This document shows positions 16,101 to 25,170 of a stretch of 64,000 nucleotides of DNA, in pieces. Source of the stretch: a virus. Position numbers and translations under genes: made by a program. The number at the start of each line of letters is the position of its first letter. The first letter of the stretch is position 1. A model generated the notes under the pieces. The model was not told the origin of the DNA. It saw nothing but the letters and a program-made list of their open reading frames with translations, and ran no database searches. The stretch lies in IMG/VR virus record IMGVR_UViG_3300036806_000484, positions 1-64,000 of that record; one strand, written 5' to 3'.

Positions 16101-19100
16101 CCGCTGCCAGTCGGCCAGCTTCTCGAGCTGCGCACGGACCTGCTTCACCCGCTTCTTCGCGAGTTCGTCCCGACGCGCCAGCCGGCCCTGCATCTCGCGG
16201 TACATATCCGCCACCTGCCCAGCCTCGGGCGTCACGGTCGGCAGGGCGAAAGCCTCCTGCACCGCCGAGCCGATCTTCGCCAGCTTGTCCAGCGCAGTCC
16301 GGACCTCACCGGTGTGCATCGGGGGCGTGGCGCCCTCCGGGGCTGGCGAGACGTCGACAAGCGCCGGTACGTCCAGCGGCTTGCGCTTCGCGCGTGGCCG
16401 CACCGGAGGCGGCGCGGTGCCGCGGCTGACCGCCCTGGCTTCGTTCACCTCGCCGCCCTTGGCTGGGCCCTGCGCCGGCGGGAATCGATCGAGGAGTTTC
16501 TTGAGGTGCGTATCGTCGAGCGGGACGTACAAGAAGGTCCCCACCGGCTCATAGCGCGCGTAGCCCTTCAGCACTCCTTGGTGCTTCGAGAGCGTGGCGC
16601 CCTTGATCTGGACCTTGTCGTCTCGCCGCGGGTGCAGTATCCACTTCTCTCCGTTGGCGCCCATGATCGGGACGTTCTCGCCCAGGCGCAACGCGGCGAT
16701 AGCGTCCTCGGCCGTGGCGATCGTCGCGCCGGCGCCGAAGGCGCTCGCCACCCGGGAGCCCTCGGCTGGATTCAGTACCATGCCAGAGATGACCGCTCCG
16801 GTCTTGTCGTCGGTGAACTGGCCGTAGCGGCGGCTGCGCGCCTCGCCGTACTCGTGGCCGCGGACGCTCTGAATCGTGATCATGTGGTCGGTCACGTAGC
16901 CATTGAGCATCGCGCCCTTGCCGCCGGCTGCGTCGACGGTCTCGTACATCGTCAGCGGCGGCTTCTCTGAGAGCTTGATCGACCGAACGATCTCCCCGTG
17001 GGCCCTGGCTGTACGCCTGGCGGCGGAGGCCTCGGCTCGCTCCCCGGTGGTCAACGCCTCGCGGTTCGCCACCCAGAGCCGCATGACCTCTTCGGCTTCC
17101 TTCGTCGGCAGCATCATCACTTCGAGCAGGAACTTGCGGATGTCGATGCCGTCAGGACTGTGCTTCGGCACGTACATATCCGGCGCGCCATGGCCACCCT
17201 TCCGGAACTCCACGAAGGTCGAGCCGGTGAAGTGCTCCTTGATCGAGCCGGGCAGCTGCTGGTAGGCGAGGCGCGCGGCCTCGAGGGAGATGTCACCGCC
17301 CATCTCGAAGCGCTCGAGCGCGTCGGCGGCCGAACTGGACTCTGCGGACCCCGTGCTGCTGGCCCCCAGGGTTGACATGCGCGCCGCGATCGTCGCGGCG
17401 AACTTGCGCTCGCCCGCGGCGTTGGACGCCACCAGCTCGATGATGGGCTTCGACTTCTGCCCGGCGCGATCGACCCGGCCCAGTTCCTGCCAGAAGGTGT
17501 CGGCGCTCCATTCGTAGTCGGCCACCAGCATGTGACGCTGCTTGCCGTTCACGTCATGGAGGCTGATGCCGACCTTGCCGGCCGGGCTGATGAGCGCCAC
17601 CGGACGCGCGCCAGACTGGAACTCGGCCATCAGGGCGCCGCGCTTCTTCTGCGCCACGCGGCCGGTGATCGCCGCGACTTTGGAGGCGCCGAACCGGTCC
17701 TCGATCGTCCGGACCGGATCCCGCAGCGGCACTAGTTCGCGCGCGCGCTCCAGCAGCTTGGCCTTCTTGACCACCGCCTCCGGGATCTCTCCCAGGTCGA
17801 TGTATTCCGCGTCCTCGCCGGATCCTTCCTTCTCCACCTCGCGGGTGTTGATCCGGTTGATCGCGGCCTCGAGCCGCTTGTTGACCGGGACCTCGCTGTC
17901 AGCGGCAGACATGCCCTCTTCGAGGTCGGCGTCGCCTGCGACCGAGTGGACGCTGATCACCGGCTGGCGCCCGGCCTTCAGCGCGTCCTCGGCGGCATCG
18001 AGCACGTCGTCCAGGCGCAGGTCGAACAGCACCTGCTTGAGGTAGGACTGGATCATCGCCCGGTCGAGGCCCATCGTCTTCGTCTGCTTGTTCATCTGGC
18101 CGAACTTTCGGCCGGCGCGCACGATGTCGCGGGAAAGTTCTGCGGCCGTGTCGTACCGCTTCCGGTCCTTCACGCTCTTGGTGCTGTCGCCGAGCAGGTC
18201 GATCTCCTTGACCCGGAACACGACGCCGCCACGCCACAGGTCCCGCGAGATGAACTTGCCCTTGCCCTTCAGCTCCCGGACGATCTGCTCGGTCTCCGCC
18301 GGCGTCACGCGCGTCGTAAATACGTCCGGCCTGGTGCGCATGAACTTCTTCTTCTTGCCCGGCTCGATGTCCTGCCCCTCGGCGCCACCCGCCTTCACGG
18401 TGGGCCGCTCACCGACCTCGGCGTCCTCTCCCTGCTGTGCGGCCGCGGCGGCATCGGCCGCCTCCTGCTCTCCCTCGGGCTTCTCAGGTGGCGCGTGACC
18501 CGTCTTCCGGTCCACCCAGTCGCTGAAGCCGCCGATCGGCCATTCCTTCAGGCCGTAGAGGTAGGCGTATTCGTCGAGGGTAACGCCAGGCGTCGCCGTC
18601 AGGTAGGCAAACTTGCCGCCCTGCTCGAGCATCTGGTTGTGCAGTCCGCGCCACGCCATGCCGCGTCCGGCGAACTGGTTCTTGTAGAGGTGGGCCTCGT
18701 CCGCGATCCAGACCTTGGGGTTGATCTCGGCGAGGGCCGCGGCGTAGGCCTCGAGGTTCGTGGCCTGGACGAAGTAGATGGCCGCGCCCTTCGGTTGCGG
18801 CAGTGACTCCGTCCCCTTCTTCACGCCCTTGTAGTCGCTGACGCGCACGAAGGTCGCCGGGAACTCCCCATCTTCCTTCCCCGAAGATACCAGCCGGAAC
18901 TCGCGCATGGCGTCGTCAATGTTCACTTCGTTCTTGGTGGAGTAGATGATCGGCCCGTAGTCGCGGGCGATCGCCTCGAGGGCCAGCGCCGCTGCCTCGC
19001 GCGTCTTCCCGAGGCCCACGTTGTCGGCGACGAGGATGCCGTGGTCGTTCTCCCAGGCGGTCAGGCCGTGGAGAACGGCGTCGGCCTGTTCGTCTGAGAT

Positions 19101-22100
19101 GCCGCCTTGGTTACCGGGACGGCCCCATGCAGCTTCGACGAGTGGGGATTTGAACCCGGCGTCGATCGGCGGGGACGGCATCCCGCCGAGCGAGCGGGTC
19201 TCGACTACGAGTCGCGGGTGGGGACGCCGACGCTCGGCAGTTCCGAGTGGGTAAGCACTAAACACCGGGCTATCGTTTGCCGCCTCGAGCTCAGATCGGC
19301 GTTCCTCAGAGTCTCCTGTTCGGGGCTCAACTCTCCCCCGAGCCACTCCAGGAACCACTGCTTTCTTTCCTCCGGGCTGAGCGGCTTGGGATCCTTCTGG
19401 GGCCACCACGTCGGCACCCCGTCCGGTCCCAGTTGCAGCGCCGCCTCCGGATCCTGATGCGGGTCGCTCGGATCCACCGCTGGCCCCGCCTCGCTGGGCT
19501 GGAGCGGATGCTTCACGATTTCCAGCAGCCACTCCTCCAGCAGCTGGGGGCTCAACGGCTTGGGCGGTACCACCAGTCTCCTCCTCCACCAAGGCGGCGC
19601 GCGGCTTCTCTTTCGGCGGCGCGGTCTCGGTGCGCTTGACGGGGGCCACGTTCTCGGCTGGCTCATGTCCACCGGTCCGGCGCAGGTCGCCGGAGCCGCC
19701 GAGTCGCGCCACCGCGTCCATCCACTGCTCCCACGACGGCTTGGTGACCATGGCGATGTCGCCGCCCGTCGCATCGGTCGGTGGCTCCTTGTCGACCACC
19801 ACCATGACCGTCCCGAAGTCAGTGCCCCGCGTGCTGTAGGCGCCCTCCGGGCTCTCCAGATACATCCTAACGTGATAGTTCTCGCGCAGCCACTTCCGGA
19901 ACGGCGTTGAGCTGGGGTTCAGCGTCCCCTGCCCCATGATCGCCACCAGTCGGCCGCCGGGGATCAGGCTCTCCATGGCAGCATAGACGAACCTCTGCGC
20001 CACGTCGTTCGAGGCGAACGGCGTCGCACCGAAGCCGCTGTACTTACCGGTGTTGGCCGCGCCGAAGGGCGGGTTCATCACCACCGAGTTCACGCGCAGG
20101 CCGGTCAGGGGCAGTTCGAGTGCGCTTCCGGTCATCGGGTGGAAGCCAAGCTCCTCGAGCAGGTGCGCGCGCCGCGGGTCCAGCTCGTTGACGATGACGT
20201 TCTGCGCGGCCGGCAGCATCGAGATGAGGTTGCCGGTGCCGGCGGTCGGCTCCAGCAGTTTCTCTTGGGTGATGGCATCCGTCGCCCACTGCGCGGCCGC
20301 AGCCATCGGCAGCGGCGTCGAGAACTGCTGGTTCGCCAGCTTGTCGGAGCCGCGCGGCGAGAGCGGGACCATCTTCTCTTCGACCTCGCGCATCGCCTTC
20401 AGGTAGTCGATGATGCGCGTGCCATCCCACTTCATCAGGTCGATGCGACCGAAGGTGTTCTGGACCCAGCGGTTCAGCGCCACCTCGACCGCGTCGTACA
20501 GGTCGTCGGTGCGCCACGTCCCGCTCGCGTAGTCGCGACCGAGCACCTGGCCGGCCCACTTCCGGAGGTCCTGCGCCTTCTTGGGCAGCGAGCGGTCGAT
20601 CAGGCTGTTGAGCGCCGCGTCGGACAGCTTTGTGAGATCCGCGCTGCTCGCCCGCGTGGCGCCCTCTTCGATGACCGACTGGACGCCGCGCTTCGACGTG
20701 GCCCCGGGTGCCGGTGCCTCATTGAATTCTTCGGTCTCGGCCACCGACGGCGTGCTCAGCTTCTCGAGATCGGCGATGAGGACCTGAATGGCGCGCTTCG
20801 TCTGGCCCTCGCCGATGTCGACGTAGGCGCGATGAAGACTGCGATCCGCCTGCTCAATGTCGCCCCGCTCTAGATCGGCGGCGACCTCCTCGAGGTAGCG
20901 TGCGATGCGCCGCGGCTGACCGCTGGCAATGTCGAGCGCCTCGGCCGACAGGTTGCTGAGCCGCTGGCTGACCTTTTTCTCCGCGGGAGACGGCTCTACT
21001 ACTCCCTCCTGCGCGGCCATCTTCGCCAGTTCCTCGGCGCTCATGTCGTTCAGCATCCGCTCGTCGTCGGATCCCGGCTCGGGCGCCAGCCTGCGGATGA
21101 TCTCCTGGCGCGCGGCCTGCTGCTGCGGCGTCAACTGGTGCGGCAAGGTCTCCGTGGCAGGCTTCGGCAGCGGCTTCGGCGGCGCAACCATCCCCGGCTC
21201 GACCGCTGGCGGCAGGTCGCGCACGTTGCCGACCTCGCTCGCCGGCTCCGAGGGGATCGCCTCGGGCCGGTATACCACCTCGCCGTTAGGCCCGCGCGTC
21301 GGCACAACACGGCCCTTGTCCGCGGGCTTCGGCGCCGGCGCGGACCATCCGCCCATAGCCGTCATGGGGTGATCAGTGATCTGCTTTATCCTGGCCTTCA
21401 GGATTTTTACGATTTTCTTGGCCTGCTGAGTCTCCTCGTCTGTGGCGAGCCCTGCATCAAGCATCTCTTCATGGCGCGCTAGTTCCGCTTGGGCACGGGC
21501 CATGTCGAGCGAGGCGAACCCCTGCTCGTTCGCGCTCAGCGGCGGGGGCACCTTTACGGCTGGCGAGGCGGCAGTCTCCCCGTTGAAGAATGACTCGATC
21601 GCCTTCTGCGTCGGCTTGATACCGAACTTCTTCGCGGTCGCGCGGATCGCCGGGCCGTTGGTCACCGTGTAGTTGCCGGACTCGAAGGCCTTCCGCATCG
21701 CGGTCAGCACGCCCGGCACCTTGTCGAGCCCGTAGGCGTACTCGGTCGGCCTGGTGCGCACGGCGTTTTTCAGTTCCTCGCCGTAGACGGTCATCCAGCG
21801 GTCGACATTCTCGGCCCGACCCGTGAGGCCTTCCGGAACCGACTCGCCTGAGCGGTTGATCGTGTGCGGGGACTCCGGCGCCTGCCATCCCTTGGTCGGC
21901 GCTGCCGGTGCATAGGTCGGCGCTGCCACCGACGTCTCGCCTGGCTGCCCCACGCCGAGCACGCGCCGCAACTCGTTCAGCAGCTTCGTGCCCTTGAGCA
22001 TGATCTTCGATCCGTCCGTCTGCTCCAGCGACAACCGCGGGTTCTTGCCGCCCCAGTGCTCGAAGCCGGCCATCTTCTCCGAACCGCCGGTGCCGCCCAT

Positions 22101-25100
22101 GACGCCGAAAGCCTCGCTGGCGTGCTGGCGAAGCTCCTCGTCGCTCAGACCGTACTCCCGCGCCACGTCCCACTTCGGGGATCCGCCGCTGGTTGCGCGC
22201 CACACGGCGCGATCGTTCCGGTCGGTGATGGCTTGCTCGCGCGCGATCTCGTCGTTGGAGTGGCCGTGCTCACTCTCTCTCAGTTCGTGGTCGATGACGC
22301 TGGCACGGGCCCGCAGGATCTCCAGCACTCCGCCGCGCTCACCGGTCTGCTCTCCTGGCGTGGCGCGCGAGCTCTCGAGGTGCAGACGTTCAAGTTCGCG
22401 GCGCGCGTTGACCGTATCGCCGGTGTGCGCCAGCCGCGCGGCCGTGTCGATCCGGGAAGACGCCGCGCGCAGCGCGGGGTCGGCGATCGCGTCGGTCTGC
22501 GGGCCTTCTAGCGCGGCGCGCATGTCCTTCATCTGGTCGCGCACCTGTCCCGAGTAGGCGTTGCCCCATGACTTGTCGTATTCGGCCAACATCTGCTGGG
22601 CGTCGTCGGCCGACTCATGGAAGCCGCCGCGTGCGCTGACCCGGCCCACCTCATCAGGCGCGGCCATCGCCTCGATCGTTAGCCCGCGCAATTCGCCCAT
22701 GCGGTTCTCTACCAGGCTGTGAAGCGGCATCATCGCCTGGGCGGGCGTCTGGTGTTCTGGCTGCCGCAGGGCCGCTTCTTCGCGCGGCATGTGCTCGATC
22801 GCCTCGGGGAAGAATTCCGGCTGCTGCTTCGCCTCTTCCTCCCGCTGCTGGATCGCGTGCTCCAGGGCGTCGTCCGGCTCATGCGCTGCGGCCATTTCGT
22901 CGTAGAGCGCGCGCGCGTCCCTCACCCGGCCGCCGCGCATCGCGTCGAGGATCCGGTCCTGGTAGTCCCGCATGTCGCCACGCTCGAACGGATAGGCGTC
23001 GTCGCCCAACGTCGGCCTGTTCACCGACTCGTCGCGCTCGAGCGCCGTGGTGCCGGCCCTCTGCGCCTCGCCGCGCTGTTCCTCTGAGATTCCAGCGACC
23101 TCGGTCTTGGCCTGCTCCAGCGGCTTCCCGCCGCCCAGCAGGTCCTCGAGCTTGAAGGGGGCCGCTGCTGCGCCGCTGCTCGGCACTGCGCCCGGAGCGA
23201 CCGGCGGTGGGGCTGTGGCTGGCGTGGGAGCCGCTTCAGGCTCCGTCGTGGCGGGGCTCTGGATGAACGCCGGGATCTCAGCCGGTGGCTCCGTCGGCGG
23301 GGCCGGAATATCGATCGGCTGGGTCGGCTTCCCTATGATGGACTGCCAGTCGCCGCCGGCCAGGCGCGCCTCGCTGGCCCGCTCCGCCACAGAAGGCGAG
23401 ACGTCGGGCCAGATGTGCGAGGAGCCGTCCGACAGCCAGACCGTGGCGCCGTTGCCGTTGCGCTCCACCCGATCGATGGTCGGGCGCTCGGCGGCGGCTT
23501 CCTGTGGGGCCGCAGGAGGGGCTTCGGCTGCCGGAGCCACAGGTGGCGGGGTTTCGGCCGCGGGCGGCTCCTGCACGCTGGGAGCCCTTGGGGGAGCCGC
23601 TTCCGGAGCCGTCACGCCCGGCATGTTCGTAGCTTCCGTCTGATACGCTGCCAACGGGTCGCCTGCCTGCTGTATCCCTCTCTGGATAGCCGACCGCGCC
23701 TTCGCCACGGCTGCGCGCTCTGCCGGCGTCTTGGCAGCGCGAAGCTGGTCGTCTGTGGCGCGCAGCTGCTCCATCAGCGGGGCGAGGCGAGCCTGGACGG
23801 CCTGCTGATCGGACAGCGCCGCATCACGAGCCTTTGTCATCAGCCGGTAGGCATCTGGATCCGGTTGCGCGCCTGTGTCCGGGTGATACTGCATCACGGC
23901 TCGGCGATAGGCGCTCTTCACGTCCTCGACGCTGGCGTTGGCGTCCAGCCCGAGCGTGTAGAACGGGTCGCCGGATCCCGCGCGCACGATCGGCGAGGCG
24001 GGCGACGTCAGCGACTTGCCGGCCGTCATGATCTGGGCCTGCTGCACCGCGCCCGCCCACGCCTGCCGGGCCCGCTCCATGGTGGCTCGAGCTGCGGCCC
24101 CGATGAAGGGCTCCGCTGCTCCGAAGCCGACACCGGCCGCAGTCGCCTGGCTGACGTTCTCGCCCAGCTGCTCGGCCGTCGGGCGATCGGGGCCAGCGAG
24201 CTCCTTGCCCGCCTCGTAGGTGCCGAAGCGCGCACCCTCGGTCACGCCGGACTCCAGCGCTCGCTCTCCGATCGGCTGGGCGGCGTGGGCGACGGACGCA
24301 GCGACGTCGGCTGCCGCTGGCGCTCCGGACTCCAGGACAGCCTCTGTCAGCGGCGCTGCTTCTCCGCCCACGGCCATCGGCAGCATTCCAGCGGCTACGC
24401 GGGCGAGGTCGCCGGCGCCTTGGGCAATGCGCTCGGGAAGTGGAGCGCCTTCGTCGGTCCTCCCGACCTCGTCAATGGCGCGGCGCTTCATCTCCGACAT
24501 CGCCAACTGATCTTCGAGCGCCTGAGACCCTGTGGCCGCGGCGCCCGCCTTCAGTAGTGCTTCTCGCACCGGCTCCCCAAAATCCGACCACGCCTGTCCC
24601 ACACCTCTCGCGATGGAGTTCTCGCCAAGATTGCGCTCGTACCCTTCCCTCGTCGCCGGCTCGGCCGCCGCCGCAGCTTCCTCCGCTTTCCCGCGGCGGA
24701 TCGTGTCACCCATCGCCCCTTCAACGAGGTCGGCCTGGTCAGGCCGTTCGCCGAACGGCCGCGCCTGGACGGGCGGCATCGTAGCGGCCGGAACCGTCTT
24801 CGGCGGCGTGAGATCCATCCCCGGAGTCACCGGCGCGCGCCCGAACCTCTCGTTCTGCGCCTCGGCACCGAGCGTCGGACCCTCGGCTGCCGGCGGCTGG
24901 AAGCGCACCGGGGCGACATCGAGCGGCTGTATCTCGCGGGTGTCGGCCTGCTGGGTGGCTTCGGCGGCGGCGGGGCGCGGTTCGAGCGCGGGCGCGGCGT
25001 GCGCGCTGGCCTCGAGAGAGTCGAGAAGCTGCTGGCCGCCGGCTGCGGTGGGCACGGGCTGGCGGCGCTGGATGTCGGTAACGGGTTTGAGGAGGTCCTC

Positions 25101-25169
25101 AATGCGAAAAGCAGGGCCTTTGCCCTGCTCTCCGGAAAGAAGGTCCTCGAGCCGGAACGGTGTGCTCAG
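13113..25169 (-). CDS. Giant polyvalent virion-type protein: J-domain, N6-adenine methylase, strawberry-notch helicase, zincin
   Basis: A protein of about 4,018 residues (3,980 from the inner GTG at 25055). Numbering from that GTG: a J-domain with YHPD at about 390; an N-6 DNA methylase with EPTAGTGN at about 1602 and NPPFG at about 1661; a strawberry-notch-type superfamily 2 helicase with Walker A VGLGKT at about 2013-2018, DEAH at 2119 and QELGRVDRAGQ at about 2521; a zinc-protease motif HELGH at 3237; and a long helical C-terminus. Such polyvalent proteins, including the methylase/helicase DarB of phage P1, are thought to be injected with the DNA and protect it. The likely start is CTG 25169 behind GGAGGG, because LEDLL-type motifs (PFRLEDLLSG, AFRIEDLLKP) precede the GTG and recur inside (PFKLEDLLGG). 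A segment near 19265-19577 seems to be coded in another frame. Confidence 0.85.
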   Translation of the reverse strand: MSTPFRLEDLLSGEQGKGPAFRIEDLLKPVTDIQRRQPVPTAAGGQQLLDSLEASAHAAPALEPRPAAAEATQQADTREIQPLDVAPVRFQPPAAEGPTLGAEAQNERFGRAPVTPGMDLTPPKTVPAATMPPVQARPFGERPDQADLVEGAMGDTIRRGKAEEAAAAAEPATREGYERNLGENSIARGVGQAWSDFGEPVREALLKAGAAATGSQALEDQLAMSEMKRRAIDEVGRTDEGAPLPERIAQGAGDLARVAAGMLPMAVGGEAAPLTEAVLESGAPAAADVAASVAHAAQPIGERALESGVTEGARFGTYEAGKELAGPDRPTAEQLGENVSQATAAGVGFGAAEPFIGAAARATMERARQAWAGAVQQAQIMTAGKSLTSPASPIVRAGSGDPFYTLGLDANASVEDVKSAYRRAVMQYHPDTGAQPDPDAYRLMTKARDAALSDQQAVQARLAPLMEQLRATDDQLRAAKTPAERAAVAKARSAIQRGIQQAGDPLAAYQTEATNMPGVTAPEAAPPRAPSVQEPPAAETPPPVAPAAEAPPAAPQEAAAERPTIDRVERNGNGATVWLSDGSSHIWPDVSPSVAERASEARLAGGDWQSIIGKPTQPIDIPAPPTEPPAEIPAFIQSPATTEPEAAPTPATAPPPVAPGAVPSSGAAAAPFKLEDLLGGGKPLEQAKTEVAGISEEQRGEAQRAGTTALERDESVNRPTLGDDAYPFERGDMRDYQDRILDAMRGGRVRDARALYDEMAAAHEPDDALEHAIQQREEEAKQQPEFFPEAIEHMPREEAALRQPEHQTPAQAMMPLHSLVENRMGELRGLTIEAMAAPDEVGRVSARGGFHESADDAQQMLAEYDKSWGNAYSGQVRDQMKDMRAALEGPQTDAIADPALRAASSRIDTAARLAHTGDTVNARRELERLHLESSRATPGEQTGERGGVLEILRARASVIDHELRESEHGHSNDEIAREQAITDRNDRAVWRATSGGSPKWDVAREYGLSDEELRQHASEAFGVMGGTGGSEKMAGFEHWGGKNPRLSLEQTDGSKIMLKGTKLLNELRRVLGVGQPGETSVAAPTYAPAAPTKGWQAPESPHTINRSGESVPEGLTGRAENVDRWMTVYGEELKNAVRTRPTEYAYGLDKVPGVLTAMRKAFESGNYTVTNGPAIRATAKKFGIKPTQKAIESFFNGETAASPAVKVPPPLSANEQGFASLDMARAQAELARHEEMLDAGLATDEETQQAKKIVKILKARIKQITDHPMTAMGGWSAPAPKPADKGRVVPTRGPNGEVVYRPEAIPSEPASEVGNVRDLPPAVEPGMVAPPKPLPKPATETLPHQLTPQQQAARQEIIRRLAPEPGSDDERMLNDMSAEELAKMAAQEGVVEPSPAEKKVSQRLSNLSAEALDIASGQPRRIARYLEEVAADLERGDIEQADRSLHRAYVDIGEGQTKRAIQVLIADLEKLSTPSVAETEEFNEAPAPGATSKRGVQSVIEEGATRASSADLTKLSDAALNSLIDRSLPKKAQDLRKWAGQVLGRDYASGTWRTDDLYDAVEVALNRWVQNTFGRIDLMKWDGTRIIDYLKAMREVEEKMVPLSPRGSDKLANQQFSTPLPMAAAAQWATDAITQEKLLEPTAGTGNLISMLPAAQNVIVNELDPRRAHLLEELGFHPMTGSALELPLTGLRVNSVVMNPPFGAANTGKYSGFGATPFASNDVAQRFVYAAMESLIPGGRLVAIMGQGTLNPSSTPFRKWLRENYHVRMYLESPEGAYSTRGTDFGTVMVVVDKEPPTDATGGDIAMVTKPSWEQWMDAVARLGGSGDLRRTGGHEPAENVAPVKRTETAPPKEKPRAALVEEETGGTAQAVEPPAAGGVAAGNREASAPAQRGGASGGSERPASGSGGGAATGTGRGADVVAPEGSQAAQPGGKKAVVPGVARGRVEPRTGDSEERRSELEAANDSPVFSAYPLGTAERRRPHPRLVVETRSLGGMPSPPIDAGFKSPLVEAAWGRPGNQGGISDEQADAVLHGLTAWENDHGILVADNVGLGKTREAAALALEAIARDYGPIIYSTKNEVNIDDAMREFRLVSSGKEDGEFPATFVRVSDYKGVKKGTESLPQPKGAAIYFVQATNLEAYAAALAEINPKVWIADEAHLYKNQFAGRGMAWRGLHNQMLEQGGKFAYLTATPGVTLDEYAYLYGLKEWPIGGFSDWVDRKTGHAPPEKPEGEQEAADAAAAAQQGEDAEVGERPTVKAGGAEGQDIEPGKKKKFMRTRPDVFTTRVTPAETEQIVRELKGKGKFISRDLWRGGVVFRVKEIDLLGDSTKSVKDRKRYDTAAELSRDIVRAGRKFGQMNKQTKTMGLDRAMIQSYLKQVLFDLRLDDVLDAAEDALKAGRQPVISVHSVAGDADLEEGMSAADSEVPVNKRLEAAINRINTREVEKEGSGEDAEYIDLGEIPEAVVKKAKLLERARELVPLRDPVRTIEDRFGASKVAAITGRVAQKKRGALMAEFQSGARPVALISPAGKVGISLHDVNGKQRHMLVADYEWSADTFWQELGRVDRAGQKSKPIIELVASNAAGERKFAATIAARMSTLGASSTGSAESSSAADALERFEMGGDISLEAARLAYQQLPGSIKEHFTGSTFVEFRKGGHGAPDMYVPKHSPDGIDIRKFLLEVMMLPTKEAEEVMRLWVANREALTTGERAEASAARRTARAHGEIVRSIKLSEKPPLTMYETVDAAGGKGAMLNGYVTDHMITIQSVRGHEYGEARSRRYGQFTDDKTGAVISGMVLNPAEGSRVASAFGAGATIATAEDAIAALRLGENVPIMGANGEKWILHPRRDDKVQIKGATLSKHQGVLKGYARYEPVGTFLYVPLDDTHLKKLLDRFPPAQGPAKGGEVNEARAVSRGTAPPPVRPRAKRKPLDVPALVDVSPAPEGATPPMHTGEVRTALDKLAKIGSAVQEAFALPTVTPEAGQVADMYREMQGRLARRDELAKKRVKQVRAQLEKLADWQRLMFIDQAESPDTYGGDRPAAAELFDRMRQARIAQVRSLGTGKLEVLVENYMEHIWERGAREAQIGKVVGRRPIEGGKSFTKHRSIPTTLDGIFDGDADRINAFRSAAMAGDGKTAAKMLKEARQSGSRWPVSTNPADLLLLKLHEMDRYILAHKLVAQGKRAGRFVFRSALMPPPKDMKKIEDNIFTVFGSPYVKVSEAVDGMVNEALDDWIARHGVTHEHGPNIGGRAPGFAEGGNLMATRSGSVHGVKMHELGHILDVRYHLMEKLIPPATAHDKLVDAVIDKASGRQSKHGAINRDNAKIKAARDAERQRRVTMRSELRDLADARFQGSEATATQGYKEYVRGRAEQIANAVHALMYAPELMQKIAPTVKAALTKIFQTDPDLRPLLDIKPSLVIETAQYDQAVGGLVVRGHYYAEPEAADTINRSLAPGLQQNALYSAYRGIGNVLNQVQLGLSAFHAMFTTMDVVVSKVALGIEQMMGGDPGKALASWAAAPIAPVANLLRGVKLRNAYLSGGNVDPEMQALVHALVVAGGRVDQHGFYKTGAAAKFWEALRQKHPLSAAAWSAPGLIEWVARPIMERLVPLQKLGVFADLMRYELSRMPDGATDDDARMIAREVWNSVENRLGQMSVNYLFWHPLMRDLGMVTVRSLGWNVGSGKELGGGMADVRHLLNGRTSERPKGPKSAPDEDGFQDEGEAREPLKRPRLTHPLAYTIALPATIAMAGAIYQMLASGKPPESLKDLYFPQDGTLNPDGTPHRRWFASYMRDVIDFQSRPWQTVKNKLHPLLTAIFDVLDNRDFSGRMIHSPREPNEALPHYAGKVAEQEFAHSIKQFKPIGLQYGGDVQSMLGITSAPAEHQGSDAVNMMHDYLSRRGQDTPTPEQGALRDARREIGRRIKAGDQTAQMALDSMVNSGQITRLQYLSTMRGTEEDPRVSSFRQLNFEEAQNVYNVGTPQEKALWQPILEQKEANHAGGGVARPVRPVHPQHLRVGR
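19265..19577 (-). other. Out-of-frame coding-like segment inside the giant gene
   Basis: Between the methylase and helicase domains the giant frame reads a low-complexity Gly/Ala/Ser stretch with poor third-position GC. The neighbouring frame reads a protein-like sequence with almost uniform G or C at third positions and two copies of a motif (PPKPLSPQLLEEWLLEI and DPKPLSPEERKQWFLEW). It joins the giant frame cleanly after ALVEEE at one end and near FSAYPLG at the other. This suggests two compensating indels or an overprinted frame. Confidence 0.6.
25106..25130 (-). terminator. Hairpin with U-run inside or just before the giant gene
   Basis: On the minus strand AGCAGGGC and GCCCTGCT form a perfect 8-bp stem around AAAG, followed by TTTT. 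If the giant gene starts at GTG 25055 this is an intergenic intrinsic terminator. If it starts at CTG 25169 the hairpin lies within codons 14-21. The short U-run makes it at most a weak terminator. Confidence 0.4.
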
Positions 25170-25170
25170 A

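Noticed and set aside
13113-25169. Giant gene as an N4-type virion RNA polymerase
   Set aside because: Size and position fit, but the visible motifs are methylase, helicase, J-domain and zincin; no single-subunit RNA polymerase motifs were seen.
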